Made by a program: the position numbers and the translations under genes
Part shown: positions 17,886 to 24,119 of the stretch, piece by piece
How the letters are laid out: the number at the start of each line of letters is the position of its first letter
How positions within the stretch are numbered: position 1 is the stretch's first letter
The notes under the pieces: generated by a model
Databases searched by the model: none
What the model saw: only the letters and a program-made list of their open reading frames with translations
Told to the model about the DNA's origin: nothing
DNA from: Deltaproteobacteria bacterium
GTDB lineage: Bacteria > Myxococcota_A > UBA9160 > UBA6930
Assembly (NCBI GenBank): GCA_019312665.1
Contig: JAFDCZ010000014.1
Span: forward strand, 1-36,489
Reading direction: 5' to 3'
DNA: 36,489 bases

Positions 17886-18023
17886 TCACGTCTCCGGGAT
17901 GAGGTTCACGACGATCGCCGAGCGCGCCTCGTCGGGTTCCGCAACTCCGTGTCGTTGTTCGCTTTTCGATGCAAACGTGCACCGGCAGAGAGTGGCACGT
18001 GGATTGCGATTACGAAATGGCAT
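17886..18023 (-). CDS. possible 45-codon leader ORF before tmk
   Basis: An open frame with ATG at 18023 and TGA at 17886-17888 ends one base before the tmk GTG. The peptide begins MPFRNRNPRATLCRC and ends SAIVVNLIPET. The first half uses AT-ending codons unlike neighbouring genes; the second half looks more gene-like. Its ATG lies at the foot of the last hairpin of the structured region 18023-18166. It could be a translated leader coupled to tmk or simply chance. Confidence 0.25.
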   Translation of the reverse strand: MPFRNRNPRATLCRCTFASKSEQRHGVAEPDEARSAIVVNLIPET

Positions 18024-18166
18024 GACGCTTCACGGCGTCAGCCCGCAAGCATCCCTCGACGGGACCGGGGATCACGCGGGCAGAAGCCTCCGGGCGGGCG
18101 CTCGGTTGCGGCTCGGGGAATCAACACGGGGTGAGCCCCGCGTCGCTGCTCCCACCCGGAGGCTTC
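18023..18166 (-). ncRNA. candidate structured RNA: three abutting hairpins between atpE and tmk
   Basis: Three inverted repeats stand almost end to end. The first (18083-18166) has 16-bp arms, GAAGCCTCCGGGTGGG on the minus strand pairing with CCCGCCCGGAGGCTTC, and encloses a second hairpin ACGCGGGG-CUCA-CCCCGUGU (18143 down to 18124). The second (18041-18081) closes with GCCCGC/GCGGGC and has an inner GAUCCC/GGGAU stem. The third (18023-18040) is TGACGC-CGTGAA-GCGTCA. The imperfect positions are G-U wobbles only if the RNA is read from the minus strand (on the plus strand they are C-A mismatches), which supports transcription toward tmk. I checked tRNA, tmRNA, SRP and common riboswitch signatures by eye and recognise none; 6S RNA cannot be excluded. 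It may be an sRNA or the tmk leader. Confidence 0.4.
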
Positions 18167-18178
18167 ACTTCCGCCCCT

Positions 18179-18219
18179 GAAAAGACGAACGGCCCGGCAG
18201 CGCGAAGCTACCGGGCCGT
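18179..18219 (-). terminator. rho-independent terminator of the hemL-atpE run
   Basis: On the minus strand, 24 bases after the atpE stop, ACGGCCCGG pairs with CCGGGCCGT (18211-18219 with 18189-18197) around a 13-base loop. It is followed by the T-rich run TCGTCTTTTC (18188 down to 18179). The orientation fits only the minus strand. It closes the atp gene set, so the remaining ATP synthase genes are not directly downstream. Confidence 0.85.
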
Positions 18220-18242
18220 CCTTCAGGCGATGAGCGCCGGAA

Positions 18243-18563
18243 CTATTGGATCTTGCCCTGGAGCAGGAAGCCAATCACGAGGCCGTAGATCGCGATCGAC
18301 TCGATCAGGACCATGCCCAGGATGAAGTTGGTGAACATCGCTCCGGCTGCACCCGGGTTGCGGGCGATGCCCGCGGTGGTGTTGCCGGCGGTCAGGCCCT
18401 GGCCGATGCCGCAGCCGAGGCCTGCGAAACCGATTGCGATTCCGGCGCCGAGGGCGTAGCCCCAGCTGGCATCGCTGCCGCCGCTGGCGCCTTCTGCGAA
18501 CGCCGCCATGGGCACGAGGTAGACGACGAGCGTCCAGAGAAGAAGGTTGCCGAACTTACGCAT
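18243..18563 (-). CDS. atpE: F-type ATP synthase subunit c, with sodium-type ion site
   Basis: Subunit c forms the rotating ion-carrying ring of the F0 sector. This 106-aa version has an extra N-terminal hydrophobic segment resembling a signal peptide (residues 1-23, ending VPMAAFA), then the usual hairpin of two membrane helices joined by ARNPGA. The ion-carrying acid is E88. Residues Q55 (GIGQG), E88-S89 and Y93 (IESIAIY) match the Na+-binding set known from Ilyobacter and Propionigenium (Gln, Glu-Ser, Tyr), although the following Thr is Ile and the helix-1 Pro is Cys. Na+ coupling is therefore plausible but unproven. It lies 24 bases after atpB and ends before a strong terminator. Confidence 0.96.
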   Translation of the reverse strand: MRKFGNLLLWTLVVYLVPMAAFAEGASGGSDASWGYALGAGIAIGFAGLGCGIGQGLTAGNTTAGIARNPGAAGAMFTNFILGMVLIESIAIYGLVIGFLLQGKIQ

Positions 18564-18587
18564 TGGGAAGGATCTCCTTGGTGAGAG

Positions 18588-19307
18588 CTAGTGGGCCTCT
18601 TCGAGGGCCAAGCCGATGTAAATCATCGAAAGCATCGCGAACACATAGGCCTGGAGGAACGCGACGAGCACGCCCAAGCCCATGAAAATGGCCGGTACGA
18701 CGACCGGAACGAGGCCGAGCCAGACCGCGACCACCGTGTGGTCGGCGAACATGTTCGCCAGCAGCCGCACCGCCAGCGTGAAGACCCGTGAGAGATGCGA
18801 GAGCAGCTCGATGGGCGCGTAGAGCGGTGCCATCAGTCTCAAGTGGTAGGTCTTCTCGCCTAGCTTGAGGTCATACAGGCTGGGTCCGAGGAAGTGGTTC
18901 ACATAGGCCCAGCCGTGCTCTTTGATTCCGACGTACTGGTGGATCACGAACGAGATGATCGCCCATGCCCAGGTGGTCCCCGCGCTGCTGGTGGCGCCAT
19001 CAAGGGTGGGAATCAAACCGATCAGGTTCGAGAACAGGATGAACAGGAAGAGCGTCCCGATGAAGGGGAAGTACTTCCGCCAGTTGGGGCCCATGTTGTC
19101 CTGCGCGAGGCCCGAGAGCATCTCGACCAGCAACTCGATGACGTTGCGAAGGGTAAAGCCCTCGTCGGGAATCACGCCGCCGTTGGCGGAGGCGAGCTTG
19201 GAGCGAATCATCACACCGGTCAGCAGCAGCAGGCTGCCGGCGAAGAGCGAAGACCAGATCACCCACGGAACGTGGGTCGCGTGCTCGAGGCCATGGAAGA
19301 CGTTCAC
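18588..19307 (-). CDS. atpB: F-type ATP synthase subunit a
   Basis: Subunit a provides the ion half-channels beside the c ring. This 239-aa protein shows the essential Arg in LAVRLLANMFADH (near residue 190), upstream helix FPFIGTLFLFILFSNLIGLIP and the C-terminal helix MGLGVLVAFLQAYVFAMLSMIYIGLALEEAH (in pieces), with five to six membrane segments. Its ATG overlaps the stop of the AtpI-like gene by 4 bases. Order on this strand is atpZ, atpI, atpB, atpE. The b, delta, alpha, gamma, beta and epsilon genes are absent here, so the synthase operon is split, as known in several delta-type lineages. Confidence 0.97.
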   Translation of the reverse strand: MNVFHGLEHATHVPWVIWSSLFAGSLLLLTGVMIRSKLASANGGVIPDEGFTLRNVIELLVEMLSGLAQDNMGPNWRKYFPFIGTLFLFILFSNLIGLIPTLDGATSSAGTTWAWAIISFVIHQYVGIKEHGWAYVNHFLGPSLYDLKLGEKTYHLRLMAPLYAPIELLSHLSRVFTLAVRLLANMFADHTVVAVWLGLVPVVVPAIFMGLGVLVAFLQAYVFAMLSMIYIGLALEEAH

Positions 19308-19795
19308 GAAATCTCGTCCTCTTCTTCATCCGCCGGCACGTTCTCATGGGCCAGCCAGGGGTTCCAGATATCCCATGCCGGATCGTCGTCGGGCAGGGCG
19401 GGGGCGTTCGGATCGATCGGCGGCCGGGCCCGCCAGGCGGCAATCACCACCGCGGGCATGATCAGCGAGAGCCCGACCACCAGGCCCGCCGGGTGCAGGC
19501 CCTCGCGAATCGCGAAGAACAACACCCCAGCCAGCAGCATGAAGCGCAAACCAAATGCTCCCACGGCAGGCCCTGCGCCGGAAACACCCTCGGCTCCCAT
19601 CCCGAAGATTCGATGACAGGAGCTGTAGAGCGAGCGGAAGTTCATGAGCTCGAGGCTGGCGCCCAGCGCAAGAGCAAACGCGAAGCGCGGAGACACCCAG
19701 GCGTAGGACGCCGCGGCTGCGCCCGCGGAGAACGCGAGATTCCAGCCGAGCACGGAGCCTTGCTGCAGGGTGTCAGTCGGGTGAGTCATCATCAT
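19304..19795 (-). CDS. AtpI-like ATP synthase assembly protein
   Basis: This 163-aa membrane protein has about four hydrophobic segments (VLGWNLAFSAGAAAASYAWV, FAFALALGASLELMNF, FGLRFMLLAGVLFFAI, GLVVGLSLIMPAVVIAAW). This is the layout of ATP synthase subunit I (AtpI/UncI), which helps assemble the c ring. Assignment rests on membrane pattern and position directly before atpB, with a 4-base overlap. The C-terminal 40 residues are acidic and Trp-rich (PDDDPAWDIWNPW, ADEEEDE), longer than usual. It begins with three Met codons in a row, ATG 19795 being the first; the CAT/CGT triplet run there also encodes the Asp tail of the upstream gene, giving a 23-base overlap. Confidence 0.7.
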   Translation of the reverse strand: MMMTHPTDTLQQGSVLGWNLAFSAGAAAASYAWVSPRFAFALALGASLELMNFRSLYSSCHRIFGMGAEGVSGAGPAVGAFGLRFMLLAGVLFFAIREGLHPAGLVVGLSLIMPAVVIAAWRARPPIDPNAPALPDDDPAWDIWNPWLAHENVPADEEEDEIS

Positions 19796-20156
19796 CGTCG
19801 TCGTCGTTGCCCAGGGTCATCCAGGCCGCCTGGTCGCCGTCGTTGTGCGAGGCCAGCCAAGCAGCTGAGTCTTCATCTTGTTGCGGTGCGGCGAGCCCTT
19901 CGGCCTCGACCATCTTTCGGAGCCGGAACAGGTTCCGAACGAATACGCTGAATCCCAAACCCAGACCGATCATCACAAGCCAGGGATCCGTCCCGAGCCA
20001 GCGATCCAACGCCCAGCCGATGACCCCACCGATGGGGATGGCGAAAACGGCCTCGCTGGCGCGGGCCATCGCGCGGCTGCCCCCACCGGGGAGGCTTCCG
20101 TCGGACCCGTCGTCTCGACCGTCCTGGCCATGCTGGCCGAACTGATCCTGCTTCAC
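19773..20156 (-). CDS. AtpZ/AtpI-type small membrane protein of the ATP synthase operon
   Basis: This protein of about 127 aa has two membrane helices (AVFAIPIGGVIGWALDRWLG and WLVMIGLGLGFSVFVRNLF) forming the hairpin of the AtpZ family, which sits next to atpI in many operons and may aid Mg2+ or Ca2+ uptake for assembly. The tail is highly acidic and ends in seven consecutive Asp residues. GTG 20156 is the likely start (GGAGG about 12 bases before); no ATG is suitable and the frame runs open upstream. It follows hemL by 83 bases. The identity is moderate because the family is short and poorly conserved. Confidence 0.7.
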   Translation of the reverse strand: MKQDQFGQHGQDGRDDGSDGSLPGGGSRAMARASEAVFAIPIGGVIGWALDRWLGTDPWLVMIGLGLGFSVFVRNLFRLRKMVEAEGLAAPQQDEDSAAWLASHNDGDQAAWMTLGNDDDDDDDSPD

Positions 20157-20239
20157 GATCTGTACCTGCCTCCGGAGAACTGGCCGAGCCGACCCCGGTA
20201 GGGAAGCGGCGCGGATCCTAGCCGATGGCCCGGAGCCCC

Positions 20240-21550
20240 TCAACGCACCCGAGCGGCCTTTCCGAACGCAATTTCAGCCGCTTGGAGGGTCTTGCGAAGC
20301 TCCCTGGGGCGATGCGTCAGGGAGACGAAGGCCGCCTCGAAGGGAGAGGGCGCCAGATAGACCCCTTGCTCCAGCAGGCTGTTGAAAAAGACCTGGAAGC
20401 GGGCCTCGTGAGCCTTCTTGGCGTCTTCGAAGTTTCGGACCGGACCGGGGTGGAAGAAGAAACCGAACATTCCGCCGACCGCGGTGGTGGTGAACTCGAT
20501 ATCCGCCGCCCTGGCGCGCTCGGCCAGGCCTTCGGTCAGGAAGGCAGTCTTCTCAGACAGGGCGTCATACACGCCGGGCTCGGCCAGCCTCCGCAGGGTC
20601 TCCCGCCCTGCGGCCACGGCCAGCGGATTTCCCGAGAGCGTTCCCGCCTGGTAGACCGGCCCTGCAGGAGCGATCTCCTGCATCAGATCTTTTCGCCCAC
20701 CGTAGGCCGCGGCGGGCAAGCCTCCGCCGACCACCTTGCCGAAGGTCGTGAGATCCGGCTTCACTTTGTAGCGGCACTGGGCCCCGCCCCAGGCGACCCG
20801 GAAACCGGTCATCACCTCGTCAAAGACGAGCAGCGCGCCGTGCCGATCGCAGAGATCCCGCAGGCCCTGCAGGAAGCCCGGAAGCGGTGGCACGCAGCCC
20901 ATGTTGCCGGCCACCGGCTCGACCAACACGCAGGCGAGCTCCTTGCCGTGGTGCTTGAAAGCCGCTGCCACCGAGGAGAGATCGTTGAAAGCCGCCTGAA
21001 TGGTGAGCTTCACGAACTCTTCCGGCACACCGGGAGAGCCCGGAATACCGAGGGTGGCCACGCCGGAACCGGCACCGACCAGCAGCGCATCCGAATGGCC
21101 GTGGTAGCAGCCCGCAAACTTCAGGATCTTCTTTCGGCCCGTCACGGCCCGCGCCAGGCGGATCGCGCTCATCGTGGCTTCCGTGCCCGACGAAACGAAG
21201 CGCACCTGCTGCACACTGGGCACGGCCTGACAGACCTGCTCTGCGATCTCGACCTCGCCCTCGGTCGGCGCTCCAAAGCTCGTGCCGGCGGAGGCCGCCT
21301 GCTTGATCGCCCGTACCACCCGCGCATCCGCATGGCCGAGGATCAGCGGGCCCCAGGAACCGACGAAATCGATGTAGCGATTGCCGTCCACATCGGTGAC
21401 ATAGGGACCCTTGCCGGAGGCGATGAACGGCGGCGTTCCGCCGACCGCGCCATAGGCCCGAACCGGGCTGTTCACCCCGCCAGGGATCGAACGCTTGGCG
21501 CGGCGGAAGAGTGCCTTCGAGCGAGAGAGGTCCAGGCCTTTGGGGGGCAT
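20240..21550 (-). CDS. hemL: glutamate-1-semialdehyde 2,1-aminomutase
   Basis: HemL is the PLP/PMP enzyme that converts glutamate-1-semialdehyde to 5-aminolevulinate, the last step of the C5 route to heme. The 436-aa protein begins SRSKALFRRAKRSIPGGVNSPVRA (residues 9-32, quoted in outline), the family hallmark. It has SGTEATMSAIRLAR at 121-134, FDEVMTGFRVAWGG at 243-256 and the Schiff-base lysine K272 in FGKVVGGGLPAAAYGG. ATG 21550 was chosen because family similarity begins directly after it; the longer frame starting at 21634 opposes the transposase remnant side and adds a non-family extension. The atp genes follow on the same strand and may share the message. Confidence 0.97.
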   Translation of the reverse strand: MPPKGLDLSRSKALFRRAKRSIPGGVNSPVRAYGAVGGTPPFIASGKGPYVTDVDGNRYIDFVGSWGPLILGHADARVVRAIKQAASAGTSFGAPTEGEVEIAEQVCQAVPSVQQVRFVSSGTEATMSAIRLARAVTGRKKILKFAGCYHGHSDALLVGAGSGVATLGIPGSPGVPEEFVKLTIQAAFNDLSSVAAAFKHHGKELACVLVEPVAGNMGCVPPLPGFLQGLRDLCDRHGALLVFDEVMTGFRVAWGGAQCRYKVKPDLTTFGKVVGGGLPAAAYGGRKDLMQEIAPAGPVYQAGTLSGNPLAVAAGRETLRRLAEPGVYDALSEKTAFLTEGLAERARAADIEFTTTAVGGMFGFFFHPGPVRNFEDAKKAHEARFQVFFNSLLEQGVYLAPSPFEAAFVSLTHRPRELRKTLQAAEIAFGKAARVR

Positions 21551-21656
21551 GGGCGGGTTTTTAGCCGGCGTCGCGGCAGAGGCAAGGCCAAGCATCCCCG
21601 CGGGGATTTCCGTCGTCCCCGGCTCAGCCGTCAACGACCGATCCGGTACTTCCCGA

Positions 21657-22052
21657 GCCGAGACGGAAGGGTGGCGTGCGCCAACGACGCGTCATGCGCG
21701 AAGATCCGAAGGCGCCACACGCGATGGGGGCGGCCCGACCCTTCTCCGAGGCGATCCGACGCAAACCGACCCGCCCACGCCCGTAGTTGGGTCGCGCTCT
21801 CCAGTCCTCCGCCGGCCACGACGACTCTCGTGGGGAAAGTTGCTCCGGCGCGTCTTCGCGGTCGATGCCTTTGCTTGCCCTCGGTGTGGATCCCGCATGC
21901 GCCTGCTCGCCGCCATCGAGTCGGAGGAAGCGATTGGCGCCATCCTGGGCTGCCTCGGCCTCCCGGCTCGCGCTCCACCCCTGGCCCCCGCCAGGTCCGA
22001 ACCCGCAGACGGCGCCCTCGACTTCGTCGATCTCCCGATCATCCAGAGATAG
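21657..22052 (+). pseudogene. 3' remnant of an IS91-family (Y2) transposase
   Basis: A single frame holds the C-terminal part of an IS91-like rolling-circle transposase. It has GWRAPTTRHARR, corresponding to the family's HGVFAPNxRxR region, then RRLSWGKLLRRVFAVDAF, the zinc-ribbon half ACPRCGSRMRLLAAIE and ILGCLGLPARAPPLAPAR. The catalytic Tyr region and most of the protein are missing; upstream the frame enters the hemL promoter region without similarity, so about the last 130 residues survive. It lies 118 bases before the first copy of the ~100 bp repeat and marks the beginning of the accessory segment. Recognition is by eye from family sequence patterns. Confidence 0.6.
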
Positions 22053-22169
22053 CGAGCCGCTCCCAAGCGCAGCCGGCTCCGCGATCCCGCAGCCATCCCG
22101 CAACGCCACCGCTGCGCCCGGCGGCCGACGCATCATGAGCGACACCCCACCCCGCGCTGGAATCCCCGC

Positions 22170-22269
22170 CAATGGGTTGCACCCTTGGCGATGAACCTCG
22201 ATCTCCCCGGGGGTACTTGTTAAGTGATCCCCTTATCGGACATGGAATCCCCTGTTGGAACTCCTATCT
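22170..22269. repeat. ~100 bp direct repeat, copy 1
   Basis: First of three copies, all in one orientation. It begins CAATGGGTTGCACCCTTGG and ends GTTGGAACTCCTATC, with conserved TTATCGGACATGGAATCCCC inside. Copies 1 and 2 differ at roughly six positions by eye. It sits between the IS91-like transposase remnant and the EamA pseudogene. On the minus strand it contains a short frame, MSDKGIT then stop, preceded by GGVPTGDS-like codons, conserved in all copies. I do not recognise the element. Confidence 0.85.
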
Positions 22270-22284
22270 CCCGCCGAACGAGTA

Positions 22285-23185
22285 GCCCTTTGCACACCAC
22301 CGCCCAAGAACGACACCTCGGCGTAGCCTGGGCGCTCGCGGCCTCCCTCCTGGTCGCAGGCTTGGCCGTTCCGTAGAAGCTCGCCTCAGAAGTCGGTGAG
22401 AACGGTCCCAACACTCTTCTACTGCTCGCCACCGCCGCACTCCTCAGTACGGCCCTGTCCCTTTGGCAGTCCACACGAAGGACCGGCTCCCTTCACCGCC
22501 CCACGAGCTTCGACATTCGTCTCGCCGCCGGTCTCGCCGTACTGCCCCTGGCGGGCGACCTGTGTAGCGCCGAGGCCATTCGCAGCCTCTCCCCCGCCGT
22601 CATCACCGTCGTCCTACGCAGCGAGGCAGTCCTGGCAGCGGTGCTGGCCTGGCCGCTGATCGGGGAGCGCGTCGAGCGCCGCTTCTAGTTCGGCGCCGCC
22701 ATCACCGTGGTGGATCTGCAGCTGCAGCAGGCCCCGGCGCTTGGCAGGATCTGGCTTCCGTCGGCCTTCAGTCGGCGTCGAATCCCGGCCTGGCGTGGGC
22801 ACTGTTTGCAGCCTTGTTCTTCAGCACCATGGCCGTCGTGACGCGCAAGTACATCCACCGCATGGATCCGGTCGCGGTCTATGGCGTGCCCGAGGCACTC
22901 CGCGACATTTCGCGCGAGCGGCTCTTCTACACGAGCGTTGCGGCCTTCTGCGGTCCCTTCGCCGGATGACTGTGCATGATGATCGCGTCACGCCACCTGG
23001 AAATTCGCTTCGTCACCTTGTGCCTGCTGCTGTCGCCGATCTTCACCCTTGGACTCGCGTGGGTGGTGATGGACGACCTGCCCACTGGGCGCGAGATGCT
23101 GGGTGGCGCCGTCATGTTGGTGGGCATCGCCATTCCGGTAGCCGGGGCACTCCGCACGAAGCGCCTGGGGGGTACACAGCCCTGA
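22285..23185 (+). pseudogene. decayed EamA/DMT-family transporter
   Basis: Pieces of a ten-helix drug/metabolite transporter lie in order on this strand. The first half covers VAWALAASLLVAGLAVP, LLLLATAALLSTALSLW, IRLAAGLAVLPLAGDL and the family motif SPAVITVVLRSEAVLAAVLAWPLIGERV. It is broken by TAG at 22374-22376 and TAG at 22686-22688. Near 22740 the reading frame shifts, and the second half continues as LAWALFAALFFSTMAVVTRKY, then TGA at 22967-22969, then LEIRFVTLCLLLSPIFTLGLAWVVMDDLPTG and GGAVMLVGIAIPVAGAL. At least three stops and one frameshift make it non-functional. It lies between repeat copies 1 and 2. Confidence 0.8.
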
Positions 23186-23283
23186 CGGGCGGCCACGGCG
23201 TCCCCTTGGCCATTGACGGCCCAGCGGGAGCGAGTCGATACTGTTCCCACGCAGTCATCCTTTCTCGCAGACTGAGGTCCAGA

Positions 23284-23931
23284 ATGATCCAGAGTTGCAC
23301 CCGCAAACGAGCCGGCGACGTCGTTCGAACCGGCTTCCAGTGTCTCACCATCGTCGCTCTGATCACATTGGGTGCCGCACAGGTCAGTGCTCGGCCTCCC
23401 CAGTGCACTTCCGATCGAGACTGCGCGCACCTGCGGAACACCATCTGTGGAGAGGCGGGGCAATGCGTCGGGCGTCGCCCGGCCGGCCGCGAGACCACCA
23501 AGACTTCCGCTTCCGCCTGCATAGGGACGACGTGCGCACGCGGCTCGTTCTGCGAAGACCAGTCTGGCCGCGCGGTCTGCGTCGACCCCTGCAAACCGAA
23601 TCTCTGTGTGAATGGCGGCAGCTGCAAGGGAAAGGCTGCTCGAACCGCAGTCTGTTCGTGCCCTGCGGGATGGACGGGCAAACACTGCGATCAGAACATC
23701 GACGAGTGCCTGAAATCTCCGTGTCAGCACGGCGTCTGTGAGGACGACCAGGGCGGCTACGAATGCGTCTGCGAACAGGGCTGGGCGGGCAGCGCCTGCG
23801 ATCAGAACACCAACGACTGTGTGACTGATCCATGCCAGAACGGCGCCGCCTGCGTCGACGGGAACGATGAGTATTCATGCGCGTGCACCGACGGCTGGAC
23901 GGGCCAGAATTGCGACATACAGGCCCCCTGA
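23284..23931 (+). CDS. secreted protein with three EGF-like repeats
   Basis: The product is 215 aa. Residues 1-37 form a long basic signal peptide (hydrophobic CLTIVALITLGAA, then SARPP). A Cys-rich segment follows (CTSDRDCAHLRNTICGEAGQC), then three EGF-like domains at about residues 102-138, 139-175 and 176-215. Each has six Cys and the ending CxCxxGWxGxxCDQ. The second and third start DECLKSPC and NDCVTDPC; the second has the NIDEC calcium-binding form. EGF repeats are common in animals but also occur in secreted adhesion-type proteins of Myxococcota and Planctomycetes. There is no anchor, so it is probably released or bound to a partner. It is intact although it lies between a pseudogene and repeat copy 2, so it may be recent cargo. 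Confidence 0.85.
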   Translation: MIQSCTRKRAGDVVRTGFQCLTIVALITLGAAQVSARPPQCTSDRDCAHLRNTICGEAGQCVGRRPAGRETTKTSASACIGTTCARGSFCEDQSGRAVCVDPCKPNLCVNGGSCKGKAARTAVCSCPAGWTGKHCDQNIDECLKSPCQHGVCEDDQGGYECVCEQGWAGSACDQNTNDCVTDPCQNGAACVDGNDEYSCACTDGWTGQNCDIQAP

Positions 23932-23966
23932 ATCGACGCTGCCAACGAGGAGATCGACGCTTTGCC

Positions 23967-24069
23967 CAATGGGTTGCGCCCTTGGCGATGAACCTCGATC
24001 TCCCCGGGGGTACTGGTCAAGTGATCCCCTTATCGGACATGGAATTCCCTGTTGGAACTCCCATCCCCC
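23967..24069. repeat. ~100 bp direct repeat, copy 2
   Basis: This copy has the same boundaries as the others: it starts CAATGGGTTGCGCCCTTGG and ends GTTGGAACTCCCATCCCC. It begins 35 bases after the EGF gene and ends 51 bases before the stop of the lipase-like gene on the other strand. Relative to copy 1 there are about six base changes, including GGAATTCC for GGAATCCC. Sequence outside the unit is unrelated to that around the other copies, so the edges are sharp. Confidence 0.85.
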
Positions 24070-24119
24070 AGCGCGCTCGCGAAGCGTCGATCAATCTCCG
24101 GTTGCTTGCTCCACCCGCT

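Noticed and set aside
18083-18166. possible selenocysteine tRNA (selC), given the nearby selenoprotein
   Set aside because: The long closing stem is tempting, but there is no TTCRANT T-loop, no UCA anticodon arm and no tRNA-like D arm on either strand.
18038-18274. 78-codon minus frame across the atpE terminator
   Set aside because: It overlaps the end of atpE and the terminator hairpin and has no coding character.
20225-22138. 637-codon plus-strand open frame opposite hemL
   Set aside because: Antisense shadow of hemL; it continues out of frame through the transposase remnant.
22220-22474. minus-strand frame ending in the repeat-encoded peptide, antisense to the EamA pseudogene
   Set aside because: Only the last 15 or so codons, from the repeat, are conserved; the rest is antisense to recognisable transporter sequence.
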